From the NCBI RefSeq assembly GCF_900104065.1, contig NZ_FNLC01000001.1:930001-994000 (forward strand): a stretch of 64,000 nt of DNA. Direction: 5' to 3'. Below the pieces are notes generated by a model that saw only the letters and a list, made by a program, of their open reading frames with translations, was not told where the DNA came from and searched no databases. The stretch comes from Natronobacterium texcoconense (lineage in GTDB: Archaea; Halobacteriota; Halobacteria; Halobacteriales; Natrialbaceae). Shown one piece after another: positions 44,555 to 52,951 of this stretch (the first letter of the stretch is position 1; every line of letters begins with the position of its first letter). Made by a program: the position numbers and the translations under genes.

Positions 44555-45448
44555 ATGTCGACGATCAGGATAGCCGGTCTCACCAAGCGTTACGGTGACG
44601 TCGTCGCGAACGACGAGGTCACCTTCGACGTCGAATCTGGCGAGATATTCGGCTATCTCGGTCCGAACGGCGCAGGAAAGACGACCACCATCCGGCTGTT
44701 GCTCGGACTCATCAAACCGACCTCGGGCACTGCTGAACTGCTCGGCGCGGACGTTCGTGATCGACGGGCGCTCACCGAGGCGAAAGCGAACGTCGGCTAC
44801 CTGCCGGACACGCTGGGATTCGAGGAGCGACTCACCGGCCGGCGGGCCCTCGACTACTTCGCCCGGATGCGCGGCGACGAACGCCGGGAAGAACTGCTGG
44901 AGCTGTTTACCCCGCCACTCGAGAAACCAATCGAGACGTACTCGGCGGGGAATCGACGGATGCTCGGCATCGTCCAGGCGTTCATGCACGACCCGGACCT
45001 CGTCATCCTGGACGAACCGACGTCCGGGCTGGATCCGCTCAAGCAGGACCGAATGCACGCCTTTCTCGAGGCAGAACGCGACGCCGGCAAGACGATCTTC
45101 TTCTCGTCACACGTCCTCAGCGAGGTCCAGCGCGTCTGCGATCGCGTGGGGATCATCCGGGAGGGGAAACTGGTCGCCTTAGAAGAGATCGACGACTTGC
45201 TGCAACGCGGCGGGAAGCAGGTCCGGGTGCAACTGGTGGAGTCGGTAGAAGCGGACGGGTTCGTTACACCGGAGATGATCGACGTCGAGACAGTCGACAC
45301 GACGGTACGGTTCACCTACACCGGCGAGTCGGCCGAACTGCTCGAGCATCTCGTCCGGTACGAGGTCGAAGACGTCGACATCGGGGATCCCCAACTCGAC
45401 GACATCTTCAAACACTACTACGGGGACGAGCCCGTGGAGGCAGGATGA
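44555..45448 (+). CDS. ABC transporter ATP-binding protein
   Basis: A 297-residue ATPase. Walker A is GPNGAGKTTT, Walker B LVILDEPTSGLD, and the switch histidine is in FSSHVLSE. The signature motif is atypical, YSAGNRR in place of the normal LSGGQ form. A C-terminal domain of about 80 residues ends near EPVEAG. It is the first of three genes with 4-nt overlaps (ATGA), followed by two permease paralogs, so one ATPase may serve a heterodimeric membrane part. Confidence 0.9.
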   Translation: MSTIRIAGLTKRYGDVVANDEVTFDVESGEIFGYLGPNGAGKTTTIRLLLGLIKPTSGTAELLGADVRDRRALTEAKANVGYLPDTLGFEERLTGRRALDYFARMRGDERREELLELFTPPLEKPIETYSAGNRRMLGIVQAFMHDPDLVILDEPTSGLDPLKQDRMHAFLEAERDAGKTIFFSSHVLSEVQRVCDRVGIIREGKLVALEEIDDLLQRGGKQVRVQLVESVEADGFVTPEMIDVETVDTTVRFTYTGESAELLEHLVRYEVEDVDIGDPQLDDIFKHYYGDEPVEAG

Positions 45449-46227
45449 CGGCTATCTTGCGCGTCGAGTCGCGGAAACTGGTTCGGGGAACGGCACTCCT
45501 GACCGGGTTGCTCGTCGTGCTCTCGGCGTTTTTCTTCGTCGTCTTCCCGAGTATCCAGGAGGAGGCAGAGCTGTTCGAGGAGGTGTATCCGGAGTACTTG
45601 CTCAACCTCCTGGGAATCGAGGAACTCCATACGATCGAGGGGTTCGTCGGCGGCTACATCTTCCCGTTCATCTGGATCCTGCTGGCCGGGATCTACTTCG
45701 CCTACGTCAGTGCGGGCATGATCTCGCGTGACGTCCGTACCCGACGGATGGATCTCCTGCTCTCGAACCCGGTCTCTCGCGAGTCGGTCGTCCTCCAGAA
45801 GGTCGCCGCCCTCTGGGTCCCCCTGGTCGCGTTGACCGGCGGGATGGTAGCCGTGTTACTCGCCGGTGCAACCGTCCTCGGGGAACCGATCGATCCGATC
45901 GCACTCGCGATGGTCCACCTGCTCGGGATTCCCTACCTGCTGGTCTGTGCCGGGATCGGGATCCTCCTCTCGGTCGTCGTCGACCGCGTCGAAACTGCAC
46001 AGGCCACGGCGCTGGTACTGGTGTTCGCGCTCTGGCTGGTCGACGGCCTCTCCCAGATGAACCCCGACTTCGAGTGGGTCGGCGAACTCACCCCGAGTCG
46101 GTACTACGATCCATCGGCGATCCTCGTCCACGAGGAGTACGCGCTCCTCGACGCCGCGATCCTCCTCGTGGCGTTTCTCGTCCTGCTGGGCGTCGCCGTC
46201 CTCGTCTTCGTACGGAGGGACATATGA
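45445..46227 (+). CDS. ABC-2 type permease, first of a tandem pair
   Basis: A 260-residue permease with six transmembrane helices, the ABC-2_3 (NosY-like) type with VSRESVVLQKVAALWVPLVAL in the helix after the cytoplasmic loop. It overlaps both neighbours by 4 nt. It equals the next gene in length and is plainly its paralog. It probably forms a heterodimer with it, driven by the upstream ATPase. Confidence 0.87.
   Translation: MTAILRVESRKLVRGTALLTGLLVVLSAFFFVVFPSIQEEAELFEEVYPEYLLNLLGIEELHTIEGFVGGYIFPFIWILLAGIYFAYVSAGMISRDVRTRRMDLLLSNPVSRESVVLQKVAALWVPLVALTGGMVAVLLAGATVLGEPIDPIALAMVHLLGIPYLLVCAGIGILLSVVVDRVETAQATALVLVFALWLVDGLSQMNPDFEWVGELTPSRYYDPSAILVHEEYALLDAAILLVAFLVLLGVAVLVFVRRDI
45759..45835 (+). 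repeat. 77-nt tract identical to 46538-46614 (copy 1)
   Basis: This run in the first permease gene is base-for-base identical, third codon positions included, to the same region of the second permease gene, while flanking sequence is diverged. This suggests local gene conversion or a very recent exchange. Confidence 0.75.
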
Positions 46228-47006
46228 CGGCCATCCTCCGACTCGAGTCGAGAAAGCGCGTCCGAGGTTCGGTCCTCCTGGTCGTCGTGTTCGGCGTGCT
46301 GTCGGCGCTGTACTTCTCGATGTTTCCCGGCATCCAGGAGGAGATGGACGTCTTCGAGGAGGCGTTTCCGGACTACATGTTCGACATATTCGGGATCGAG
46401 GAACTTCACACGATCGAGGGGTTCATCGCCGCCGAGATCCACTCGTTCTTCTGGAGCCTCCTGCTCGCCATCTACTTCGCCTACGTCGGGGCCGGACTGA
46501 TCGCGAGCGACGTCCAGGACCGGACGATGGACCTCACGCTCTCGAACCCGGTCTCTCGCGAGTCGGTCGTCCTCCAGAAGGTCGCCGCCCTCTGGGTCCC
46601 CCTGGTCGCGTTGAACGTCGGCGTTCCGATCATCGTCTACGTCGGCGCGCTCGGTATCGGCGAGTCGTTCGATCCCATCGCGCTCGCGATGGTCCACCTG
46701 CTCTCGATCCCCTACCTGCTGGTCTGTGCCGGAATCGGACTCGTGCTGTCCGTCGTCGTCGATCACGTGAGACGCGCCAGGGCGACGGCGCTGACCCTGG
46801 TGTTCGTCCTCTGGCTGGTCGACGGCGTCTCCCGGGTCGACCCGGACTACGAGTGGATCGGCGCGTTCACCCCGAGCCGGTACTACGAGGAGACGGACAT
46901 CCTCGTCCACCAGGAGTACGCGTTCGCCGACGCCGCGCTCCTTCTGGTGGTCTTTCTCCTCTTGTTCGCCGTCGCGGTCGTCGTCTTCGTCCGCCGGGAT
47001 ATCTGA
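46224..47006 (+). CDS. ABC-2 type permease, second of a tandem pair
   Basis: A 260-residue permease, paralog of the preceding gene, with the same six-helix layout, the same N-terminal MTAILRLESRK and the same C-terminal FVRRDI. It starts by a 4-nt overlap with that gene. It differs mainly in the two outer helices and in the loops, so the two subunits may have distinct roles in one transporter. Confidence 0.87.
   Translation: MTAILRLESRKRVRGSVLLVVVFGVLSALYFSMFPGIQEEMDVFEEAFPDYMFDIFGIEELHTIEGFIAAEIHSFFWSLLLAIYFAYVGAGLIASDVQDRTMDLTLSNPVSRESVVLQKVAALWVPLVALNVGVPIIVYVGALGIGESFDPIALAMVHLLSIPYLLVCAGIGLVLSVVVDHVRRARATALTLVFVLWLVDGVSRVDPDYEWIGAFTPSRYYEETDILVHQEYAFADAALLLVVFLLLFAVAVVVFVRRDI
46538..46614 (+). 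repeat. 77-nt tract identical to 45759-45835 (copy 2)
   Basis: The second copy of the tract shared by the tandem permease genes, exactly 779 nt from the first. Confidence 0.75.
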
Positions 47007-47076
47007 CTGCCGAACGTTCACTGCGAGGTGAACGAAGGCAGGGGCTATTTCGGCGCCGGAAGCGTGCTACGGACGA

Positions 47077-48051
47077 ATGACTCCGAGTCGACGGGAACTG
47101 CTCGCGATCGCAGGAACGACGGCGACGATGACGGCGGTCGGCGGCTGGCAGACCGTCGCTGCACAGGAGACAGACGACCTCCCGGAATACAGCCAGTGGC
47201 TCACCATCGACGACGACGGCCTCGAGTTCGTCTACGTCGACTGGGCGAACATCGGCGACGAGGTGATCACCGACCTCGAGGAGGCAGAACCGGACGAGGA
47301 GGTGCCGGAAGAGTACGAGGAGGATCCGATGGTCGCACCTGCCTCGGAAGGGCTGCTCGAGGCGTACTTCTTTCTCGGCGTCGACCTCGCTCAGTACAGG
47401 CTCGGCAGACTCCTCGACGCCGAGGGCGACTTCGAATCGACGGTCGAGGGACTGCTCCGGACGACCGACGCGTTCGTCGTCACCGGCGATATCCAGCCCG
47501 AGGAGATCGACGACCAGCTAACTGCCGAGGCGGAGATCGAGTTCTTCAGGCAACTCGAGCGGACCGACGAGATCGGCGAGTTCGACGTCTACACGCCGGT
47601 CGAAGGCAACGACGCCGCGGTCGCCGTCAGTACCGACGCACTCGTCGTCGCCAACGGGGAGGACGACGCACCGGAGGCGACCCTCGAGACGCTCGTGGAC
47701 GCGTGGGAGGGCGACCTCGAGCAGGCGACCGAGGAGTCGGAGTCGTTCGCGTGGCTGCTCGAGACCGCCGGCGACGGCGACGTCGTGGTTGGCCAGTACG
47801 GGGACCGCGTCGCCGCCACCGACGACGCGCTGGTCGACATGGCGTTCGCCGAACTCGAGGACGCCGAAGGGATCGTCTCCTCGATTACTGCCGAGAACGA
47901 GGACACTGCGAGTGGGGAGTTCGCGGCGATAATAGACGGCCCGGACGAGGACGCACTCGGCGAACGACTCGGCGCGTCGGCCGACCAGCGGTCGATCACG
48001 ATCGTGAACGATCAGGTCGTCGCGGCGGGAACCTGGCGCGAAGTGGAGTAA
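47077..48051 (+). CDS. Tat-exported acidic protein, hypothetical
   Basis: A 324-residue protein beginning MTPSRRELLAIAG with a twin-arginine motif and cleavage near AQE. The mature part is very acidic, predicted alpha/beta, with no recognised domain and no C-terminal anchor. It lies 70 nt after the tandem-permease operon on the same strand and may be co-transcribed, but no functional link is shown. Confidence 0.7.
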   Translation: MTPSRRELLAIAGTTATMTAVGGWQTVAAQETDDLPEYSQWLTIDDDGLEFVYVDWANIGDEVITDLEEAEPDEEVPEEYEEDPMVAPASEGLLEAYFFLGVDLAQYRLGRLLDAEGDFESTVEGLLRTTDAFVVTGDIQPEEIDDQLTAEAEIEFFRQLERTDEIGEFDVYTPVEGNDAAVAVSTDALVVANGEDDAPEATLETLVDAWEGDLEQATEESESFAWLLETAGDGDVVVGQYGDRVAATDDALVDMAFAELEDAEGIVSSITAENEDTASGEFAAIIDGPDEDALGERLGASADQRSITIVNDQVVAAGTWREVE

Positions 48052-48156
48052 CGGGTTCTGTTGAAACCCTCAGAATGTGATCGAAAAAGCCTGCTGAATC
48101 CAGAGAAAGGGCGCAGCACGGTCGTCTACTTTATGCCGCCCAGCCGACGTGCCGTA
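48052..48156. other. Intergenic stretch with possible IS end
   Basis: It begins GGGTTCTGTTGAAACCC just after the preceding stop codon, which recalls the terminal repeat of IS6-family elements. No matching opposite end or transposase is seen in the window, so at best it is a solo relic. Composition is AT-richer than the flanks. Confidence 0.3.
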
Positions 48157-48645
48157 CTATTGCCCCTGTTGTTCGCGTGCTCTGGTTCTTCCTTTCTCTC
48201 CGCCCTTCGCCTGGTCATCTGCCCTGCTTATGCCTTTGTCGCCCGGAATCGGATCTGGCTCCTGAGTGGGTTCAACGACCGTTACTGTTCCTCTAAGGGT
48301 TTCCCGTTGTGTTCCCCAAGGACACTTTTCGTAGACAACTACGCCTACCGTATATGTTCCCGCAGCAGTATACGTGTGTGTTGCCGTATCTCCTGCCCAA
48401 ACCATGGGGGTAGAATCGCCCCAGTAGTACTCCTTGTCCGAATGTATGAAGCACTCGCGTGACGCTTCCGCGGTTACAGACGCCATCACTGGCTCACCGA
48501 CGTTTGCTGTCTCGGGAGTGAGGGTCAGTGTCCCAGTCAATGCAGCAGCGCGCCCTGTAGTCAACGGGAGTCCGATTGCACTCCCCGCGACCACGAGGGT
48601 TCCTGCCCGCAAGACGTCTCGTCGTAAAACTCCCTGCTCTCTCAC
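48157..48645 (-). CDS. Tat-exported PKD-like protein, hypothetical
   Basis: A 162-residue protein with a twin-arginine signal (RRDVLRAGTLVVAG). A single Ig/PKD-like beta-sandwich of about 85 residues follows (LTPETANVGEPVMASVTA...GTYTVGVVVYE), then a polar tail rich in Lys/Arg/Gly, unusual in this acidic proteome. Two cysteines could form a disulfide. The start is GTG at 48645. GC content is lower than in the neighbours, suggesting later acquisition. Confidence 0.65.
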   Translation of the reverse strand: MREQGVLRRDVLRAGTLVVAGSAIGLPLTTGRAAALTGTLTLTPETANVGEPVMASVTAEASRECFIHSDKEYYWGDSTPMVWAGDTATHTYTAAGTYTVGVVVYEKCPWGTQRETLRGTVTVVEPTQEPDPIPGDKGISRADDQAKGGEKGRTRAREQQGQ

Positions 48646-48693
48646 TGTAATCCCCGTACTCTTATACGATCTACAAACGGTTAAAGTGGGTGT

Positions 48694-48703
48694 AATTTTA
48701 TAT
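48694..48703 (-). promoter_or_regulatory. TATA box of the PKD-like protein gene
   Basis: On the minus strand this reads CATATAAAAT, about 53 nt upstream of the GTG at 48645, predicting a leader of about 27 nt. A second TATAAG lies closer to the start. Confidence 0.4.
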
Positions 48704-48866
48704 GATCGGTCGGTGATTGGACCGTACAGTTTGCGGACCTGTGGCGACGAAAACCGGAATTACGAACGCTGGCACCGAGCAAAGGCTTCGACCGAGCCGA
48801 CGACAGCACCGTCGATCGATCACCGGTTCCCCATCCGTTTTGACGCTCGCAGGTGAACCCACGGCT

Positions 48867-49865
48867 ATGGAGTACACGACACTTGGAAACACTGGCACGA
48901 CCGTCTCGAGGCTCTGTTTCGGCACCTGGCGGTTCGGCAAGCGACACGGCGACACGGTCGAGACCGACCGCGAGGAGGCCCACGAGTTGCTCGACGCCTG
49001 CTGGGAGCAGGGGGTCAACTTCATCGACACCGCCAACGTCTACGGCGACCCCGACGGCACCAGCGAGGAGTGGATCGGCGAGTGGCTCGAGGATCACGAC
49101 CGCGAGGACTTCGTCATCGCCTCGAAGGTCTACTTCCCGTTCGACGGCTGGGGCGAACCCGGGCCGAACGACTCCGGCCTCGGACGCAAGCACATTCGGG
49201 CACAGATCGAGGGCACGCTCGAGCGACTGGGGACGGACTACCTCGATCTCTACTACATCCATCGCTGGGACGACGACACGCCGATCCGCGAGACGATGTC
49301 CGTGCTGACGGAACTCGTCCGCGAGGGGAAGGTCAACTACCTCGGTGCGAGTACGATGGCCGCCTGGAAACTCACGAAGGCGCTGTGGACCAGCGACGTG
49401 GAGGGCCTCGAGCGGTTCGACGTCACTCAGCCGATGGTCAACGCCGCTCACTACGACGCGGTCGGCGACTATCTCGACGTCTGCGCCGATCAGGATCTGG
49501 CGGTCTGTCCGTACTCGCCGCTCGCGGGCGGCTTCCTGACCGGGAAATACGACCGCGCAGAGGACGGCACCGTCGAGGCACCCGACGGGTCCCGGGGGAC
49601 ACTCACCGAAACGTTCGGCGACCGCTACGCGACCGATCGGGCGTGGGACGTCCTCGAGGCCGTCGAGGGGGTCGCCGACGAGGTCGACGCGACGCCAGCC
49701 CAGGTGTCGCTGCGGTGGCTGATGGAACAGGATCGCTTTACCTGCGTCCCGATCGTCGGTGCGCGGTCGACCGATCAACTCGAGGAGAACGTCGGTGCGG
49801 TAGAGATCGATCTCACGGACGGGCAGTTCGAGCGGATCGACGAGGCTCGCGCTGGCGAACAGTAG
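48867..49865 (+). CDS. Aldo/keto reductase
   Basis: A 332-residue AKR-family TIM-barrel protein. The catalytic tetrad regions are visible: FIDTANVYG (Asp and Tyr), SKVYFP (Lys) and YIHRWD (His). The C-terminal IVGARSTDQLEENVGA forms the NADPH-phosphate site. It is of the Kv-beta/Tas-like group; the substrate is unknown. The ATG at 48867 gives the standard N-terminus; a longer frame to 48717 shadows the intergenic region. Confidence 0.9.
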   Translation: MEYTTLGNTGTTVSRLCFGTWRFGKRHGDTVETDREEAHELLDACWEQGVNFIDTANVYGDPDGTSEEWIGEWLEDHDREDFVIASKVYFPFDGWGEPGPNDSGLGRKHIRAQIEGTLERLGTDYLDLYYIHRWDDDTPIRETMSVLTELVREGKVNYLGASTMAAWKLTKALWTSDVEGLERFDVTQPMVNAAHYDAVGDYLDVCADQDLAVCPYSPLAGGFLTGKYDRAEDGTVEAPDGSRGTLTETFGDRYATDRAWDVLEAVEGVADEVDATPAQVSLRWLMEQDRFTCVPIVGARSTDQLEENVGAVEIDLTDGQFERIDEARAGEQ

Positions 49866-49947
49866 AACGTCGATAGAACTGCGCCATCGCTCTCGAGTCG
49901 CGTAGTTACACTCGCAAGAAACGAAAACCGGTCAGTCGTTCAGCCGT

Positions 49948-50142
49948 CTACAGACGGGTGACGTTGGTTGCCCGGGGGCCCTTGGGGGCCTGTTCGATGT
50001 CGAATTCGATGTCTGTGCCTTCTTCGAGGTCCGGACCGCCAACGTCTTCCATGTGGAAGAAAACGTCATCGTCCGCGTCGTCCGTCGAAATGAAACCGTA
50101 ACCGCCTGTGTCGTTGAAGAAATCAACGTTGCCTTCTGCCAT
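49948..50142 (-). CDS. cspA: Cold-shock domain protein
   Basis: A 64-residue single cold-shock (OB-fold) domain. RNP1-like GYGFIS and RNP2-like DVFFHME are intact, as are the glycine and proline turns. It binds single-stranded RNA or DNA and probably acts as an RNA chaperone. The ATG at 50142 is the standard family start, and a TATA box 30 nt upstream supports it. Confidence 0.95.
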   Translation of the reverse strand: MAEGNVDFFNDTGGYGFISTDDADDDVFFHMEDVGGPDLEEGTDIEFDIEQAPKGPRATNVTRL

Positions 50143-50168
50143 TGCTTCTGAACACAGACGAGCCACCC

Positions 50169-50174
50169 ATATAA
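50169..50174 (-). promoter_or_regulatory. TATA box of the cold-shock gene
   Basis: On the minus strand TTATAT is centred about 30 nt before the ATG at 50142. A second AT-rich element (ATAATTATAT) lies a little further upstream. Confidence 0.5.
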
Positions 50175-50347
50175 CAGTGGCGATATAATTATCCAGTCGG
50201 CACCGTTACACACGATTAGAGAATAAGGACCTTAGACGTGTATAGGGCGTATCTAAAGAAATCTATGAGTAGACATCTATCTGAGAAATCGATTCTCGGC
50301 ACGGCGAGAATTCGGAATCGGCGCCGTCGGGCTACAACGTTGCCTGC

Positions 50348-50995
50348 CTATGCTGACTCGATACTCGAGACCACCGCGTCGGAATCGAGCGGATCATCGA
50401 CGATCGTCCCGTCGACGATGACCGTCGGTGTCCCTTCGACACCGGCTTCCTCGCCACGTTCGCGGTCGGCGACGATCGTCGGGTAGTAGGTCTCGTCTTC
50501 GAGTGCGCTCGAGACGACGTCGGGATCGACGTCGACGACGCCGGCCAACTCCGCGAGCGCGTCGTCGCTCCAGTCGTCGCTGGCGATCACTGCAGACTTG
50601 TAGCCGAAGAACTGGCCGTTCGGGTCGTCCTCGCCGTCGTGGGTTTCGGACTGGACTGCTCGAGCGGCGTTTGCCATCCCGACCGACTCGTCGGCCGCGC
50701 CGACGGGGAAGTCGTAGTGGCGATACGAAATCTCGTCCGACTCGATATACTCCTCCGCGAGCACGGGGAAGACTTCGGCCTGGAACTGGTGACAGGCGGG
50801 ACAGCCCAGGTCCTCGTAGACGTCGACCGTGACGTCGCCGTCGCCGAGCGTCGGGACGGGGAGCTGGCGGTCCGGTTGGACTTCGTCGAGATCCTCGAGA
50901 GCGGACGATTGCAGGGCGTTACAGCCGGCGAGAGAGACGGTTAGAGCGGTTCCAGTTCCGGCAGCGACGGTCGTCAGGAACGAACGGCGGTTCAT
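50348..50995 (-). CDS. DsbA-like thioredoxin-fold lipoprotein
   Basis: A 215-residue exported thiol-disulfide protein. A twin-arginine motif (NRRSF) and lipobox-like LAGC (Cys25) give a Tat lipoprotein signal. The thioredoxin fold follows with CPAC at Cys65/68 and the cis-proline in EGTPTVIVDG. A helical insertion lies between, as in DsbA/DsbG. It probably makes or isomerises disulfides outside the cell, possibly for the CtaA-CtaB gene beside it on the same strand. The ATG at 50995 was chosen over 51037. Confidence 0.88.
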   Translation of the reverse strand: MNRRSFLTTVAAGTGTALTVSLAGCNALQSSALEDLDEVQPDRQLPVPTLGDGDVTVDVYEDLGCPACHQFQAEVFPVLAEEYIESDEISYRHYDFPVGAADESVGMANAARAVQSETHDGEDDPNGQFFGYKSAVIASDDWSDDALAELAGVVDVDPDVVSSALEDETYYPTIVADRERGEEAGVEGTPTVIVDGTIVDDPLDSDAVVSSIESA

Positions 50996-51041
50996 GCCCG
51001 GACGTAGTCGCTGGTCGCGGTTAGGCGTTCGGAACAACAGT

Positions 51042-52478
51042 CTACAGTACCAGCGCGTCGACGACGACGGCCACGAGGACGGCCCCGAGGAAGGCGTTCG
51101 ACGCGTGGAACGACCGGAACGCTGCGCGCTCGGTCTGCTCGAAGTGGAGGGAAACGGCGGTCCAGAGGAAGATGCCGCCGAAGATCACGACTGCGGCTGC
51201 GTACAGCGCGCCGAGGCCGGTAATCCAGGCGAGTACGACCGTCGAGACCAGCGTCGCGGCGATGTAGTAGACGATGTGTTTCCGGGTGACGGTCTCGCCG
51301 CGGACGACCGGCATCATCGGGAAGCCGCCGCGAGCGTAGTCGTCGCGGTAAGCCAGCGCGAGGTTGTAGAAGTGTGCCGGCGTCCACAGGAAGATGACGC
51401 CCGCGAGCGCGAGCGCCGGTAGGCCGATCTCGTTCGTGACGGCAGCCCAGCCGATCAGCGCCGGGAGCGCACCTGCGGCGCCGCCGATGACCGTGTTCTG
51501 GACCGTGTTGGGCTTGAGCAACAGCGTGTAGACGACGCTGTAAAACAGGATCGCGGCCAGCCCGAGCGCGGCCGCGAGCGCGTTGATCGTCAGGAAGACG
51601 GCGATCGACGCGACCGTCAGGAGGCCGCCGAACGCGAGCGCGTTCCGGACCGGAATCAGATCCGTCGCAAGCGGTCGGTCGGACGTCCGGGACATCCGCC
51701 GGTCGACGTCGCGCTCTAAGACGTGGTTGAACGTTCCGGAGGCACCGATCGCGAGGACGCCGCCGCCGAGCGTGGCGACGATCGTGTAGGCGTCGAGTGC
51801 GGGGCCGGCAGCCAGTGCCATCCCCGCGGCGGCGACGAGACAGAGCAGCCACATCAGGCGTGGCTTCATCATCTTGAAGTAGGCGAAGGCGGTGAGCCGT
51901 ACGCGAGCGAGCCGACTCGAGGGGAGCGTCCGTTCGACTCCAGCGGTCGGCTCCGCCGGTTCCGGTGCGGGTTCGGGTGCCTCGATGGTGTCGTCGTCGG
52001 TGCCCGTCGCGGCCTCGAGATCCCAGGCCAGTGCGAGGACGATCGTCGAGAAGACGAGGACGCCGAGCGCGAGGTGCAGTCCCGGCACGATCGCAGCGGA
52101 TCCGAGCGTCGCGACGGCTGCGCCGACGCCGACCTGAACGAGGTAAAGGGCAGCGGCGACGAGGAGCGTCGCTCGAACGCGTCCCGGCAGTTCACCGAGG
52201 ACGGCGGCGACTGTGGTCGCAGCGACCAGTAGGCCGACGAGGACGGCGGCGATGCGGTGGCCCCAGGCGATCACCAGTTCGGTCTGACTCAGCGGATCCG
52301 TCGGTGCGTGACAGCCCGGCCACGTCGAACACGCTGCGGCCGCGTCCGTCAGCGACGTCGTCGCGCCGACGATAAGCAGGAGGTAGACGCCGAGCGCGGT
52401 CGCTGCGAGCAGTGCCGAAAAGCGTCGTCTGGTTCCGATCGGGCGAGGAAAGGCCCCGGATTCGGTTGCTGTCACCAC
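51042..52478 (-). CDS. ctaB: Heme o synthase with CtaA-like N-terminal half
   Basis: A 478-residue fusion. Residues 1-155 resemble the first half of heme A synthase CtaA: four helices, the ACSTWPGC cysteine pair and a conserved His (WGHRIAAVLVG). An acidic linker (156-185) leads into a full UbiA-type protoheme farnesyltransferase with NHVLERDVDRRMSRTSDRPL and DYARGGFPMMP, the two Asp-rich substrate motifs, and about nine helices. It makes heme o for the terminal oxidase, and the extra half may bind heme. GTG starts at 52478 and 52475 are both possible, with a TATA-like ATAAATA about 30 nt upstream. Confidence 0.9.
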   Translation of the reverse strand: MVTATESGAFPRPIGTRRRFSALLAATALGVYLLLIVGATTSLTDAAAACSTWPGCHAPTDPLSQTELVIAWGHRIAAVLVGLLVAATTVAAVLGELPGRVRATLLVAAALYLVQVGVGAAVATLGSAAIVPGLHLALGVLVFSTIVLALAWDLEAATGTDDDTIEAPEPAPEPAEPTAGVERTLPSSRLARVRLTAFAYFKMMKPRLMWLLCLVAAAGMALAAGPALDAYTIVATLGGGVLAIGASGTFNHVLERDVDRRMSRTSDRPLATDLIPVRNALAFGGLLTVASIAVFLTINALAAALGLAAILFYSVVYTLLLKPNTVQNTVIGGAAGALPALIGWAAVTNEIGLPALALAGVIFLWTPAHFYNLALAYRDDYARGGFPMMPVVRGETVTRKHIVYYIAATLVSTVVLAWITGLGALYAAAVVIFGGIFLWTAVSLHFEQTERAAFRSFHASNAFLGAVLVAVVVDALVL

Positions 52479-52557
52479 GGCTATTCTCGTCTGAACCTTC
52501 GACTCCGCGTATTTATGATTCCCGCTTTTTCCCGTTAGCGTCGGCGAACGATACGGT

Positions 52558-52851
52558 TCACATTCCCATATCGTCGGCGGCCGACGGCACCGGAAGCGCG
52601 GTCGGCGAGACGCCCAGCAGTTCCCCGGCGTGATCCAGCGCCATGTCGAACCCGTAGTAACGCTCGAGTTCGTCGCCCTCCGGTGTCGACCGAACCTTCA
52701 ACATTGCGTATCCCTCGCGGTTCTGGGCGATGGTGGCGGTTCCGCCGTGTCCGTCCGCGCGCTCGAACGTGAGCAGCCGTTCGCTCTCGGTTTCGTCGTA
52801 GGTCGCGACGACGTCGTCCGTCGTCGCCGTGCGTTCGTCACCCTCGGTCAT
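52558..52851 (-). CDS. Conserved small acidic protein, hypothetical
   Basis: A 97-residue acidic soluble protein with a predicted beta-sheet core (RLLTFERADGHGGTATIAQNREGYAMLKV) and no cysteine. The family is not recognised. The ATG at 52851 overlaps no gene and was preferred to a GTG at 52860. Divergent from the DUF3267-like protease gene. Confidence 0.65.
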   Translation of the reverse strand: MTEGDERTATTDDVVATYDETESERLLTFERADGHGGTATIAQNREGYAMLKVRSTPEGDELERYYGFDMALDHAGELLGVSPTALPVPSAADDMGM

Positions 52852-52951
52852 GGGAGACACTCCCGGCGCGACGACCGGGAAACTATCGGTTCCGGTCGGC
52901 GACCTGTCGCGAACCGATACCGATTTTTCACCTCGGTCGGGAGTAGGTGTC

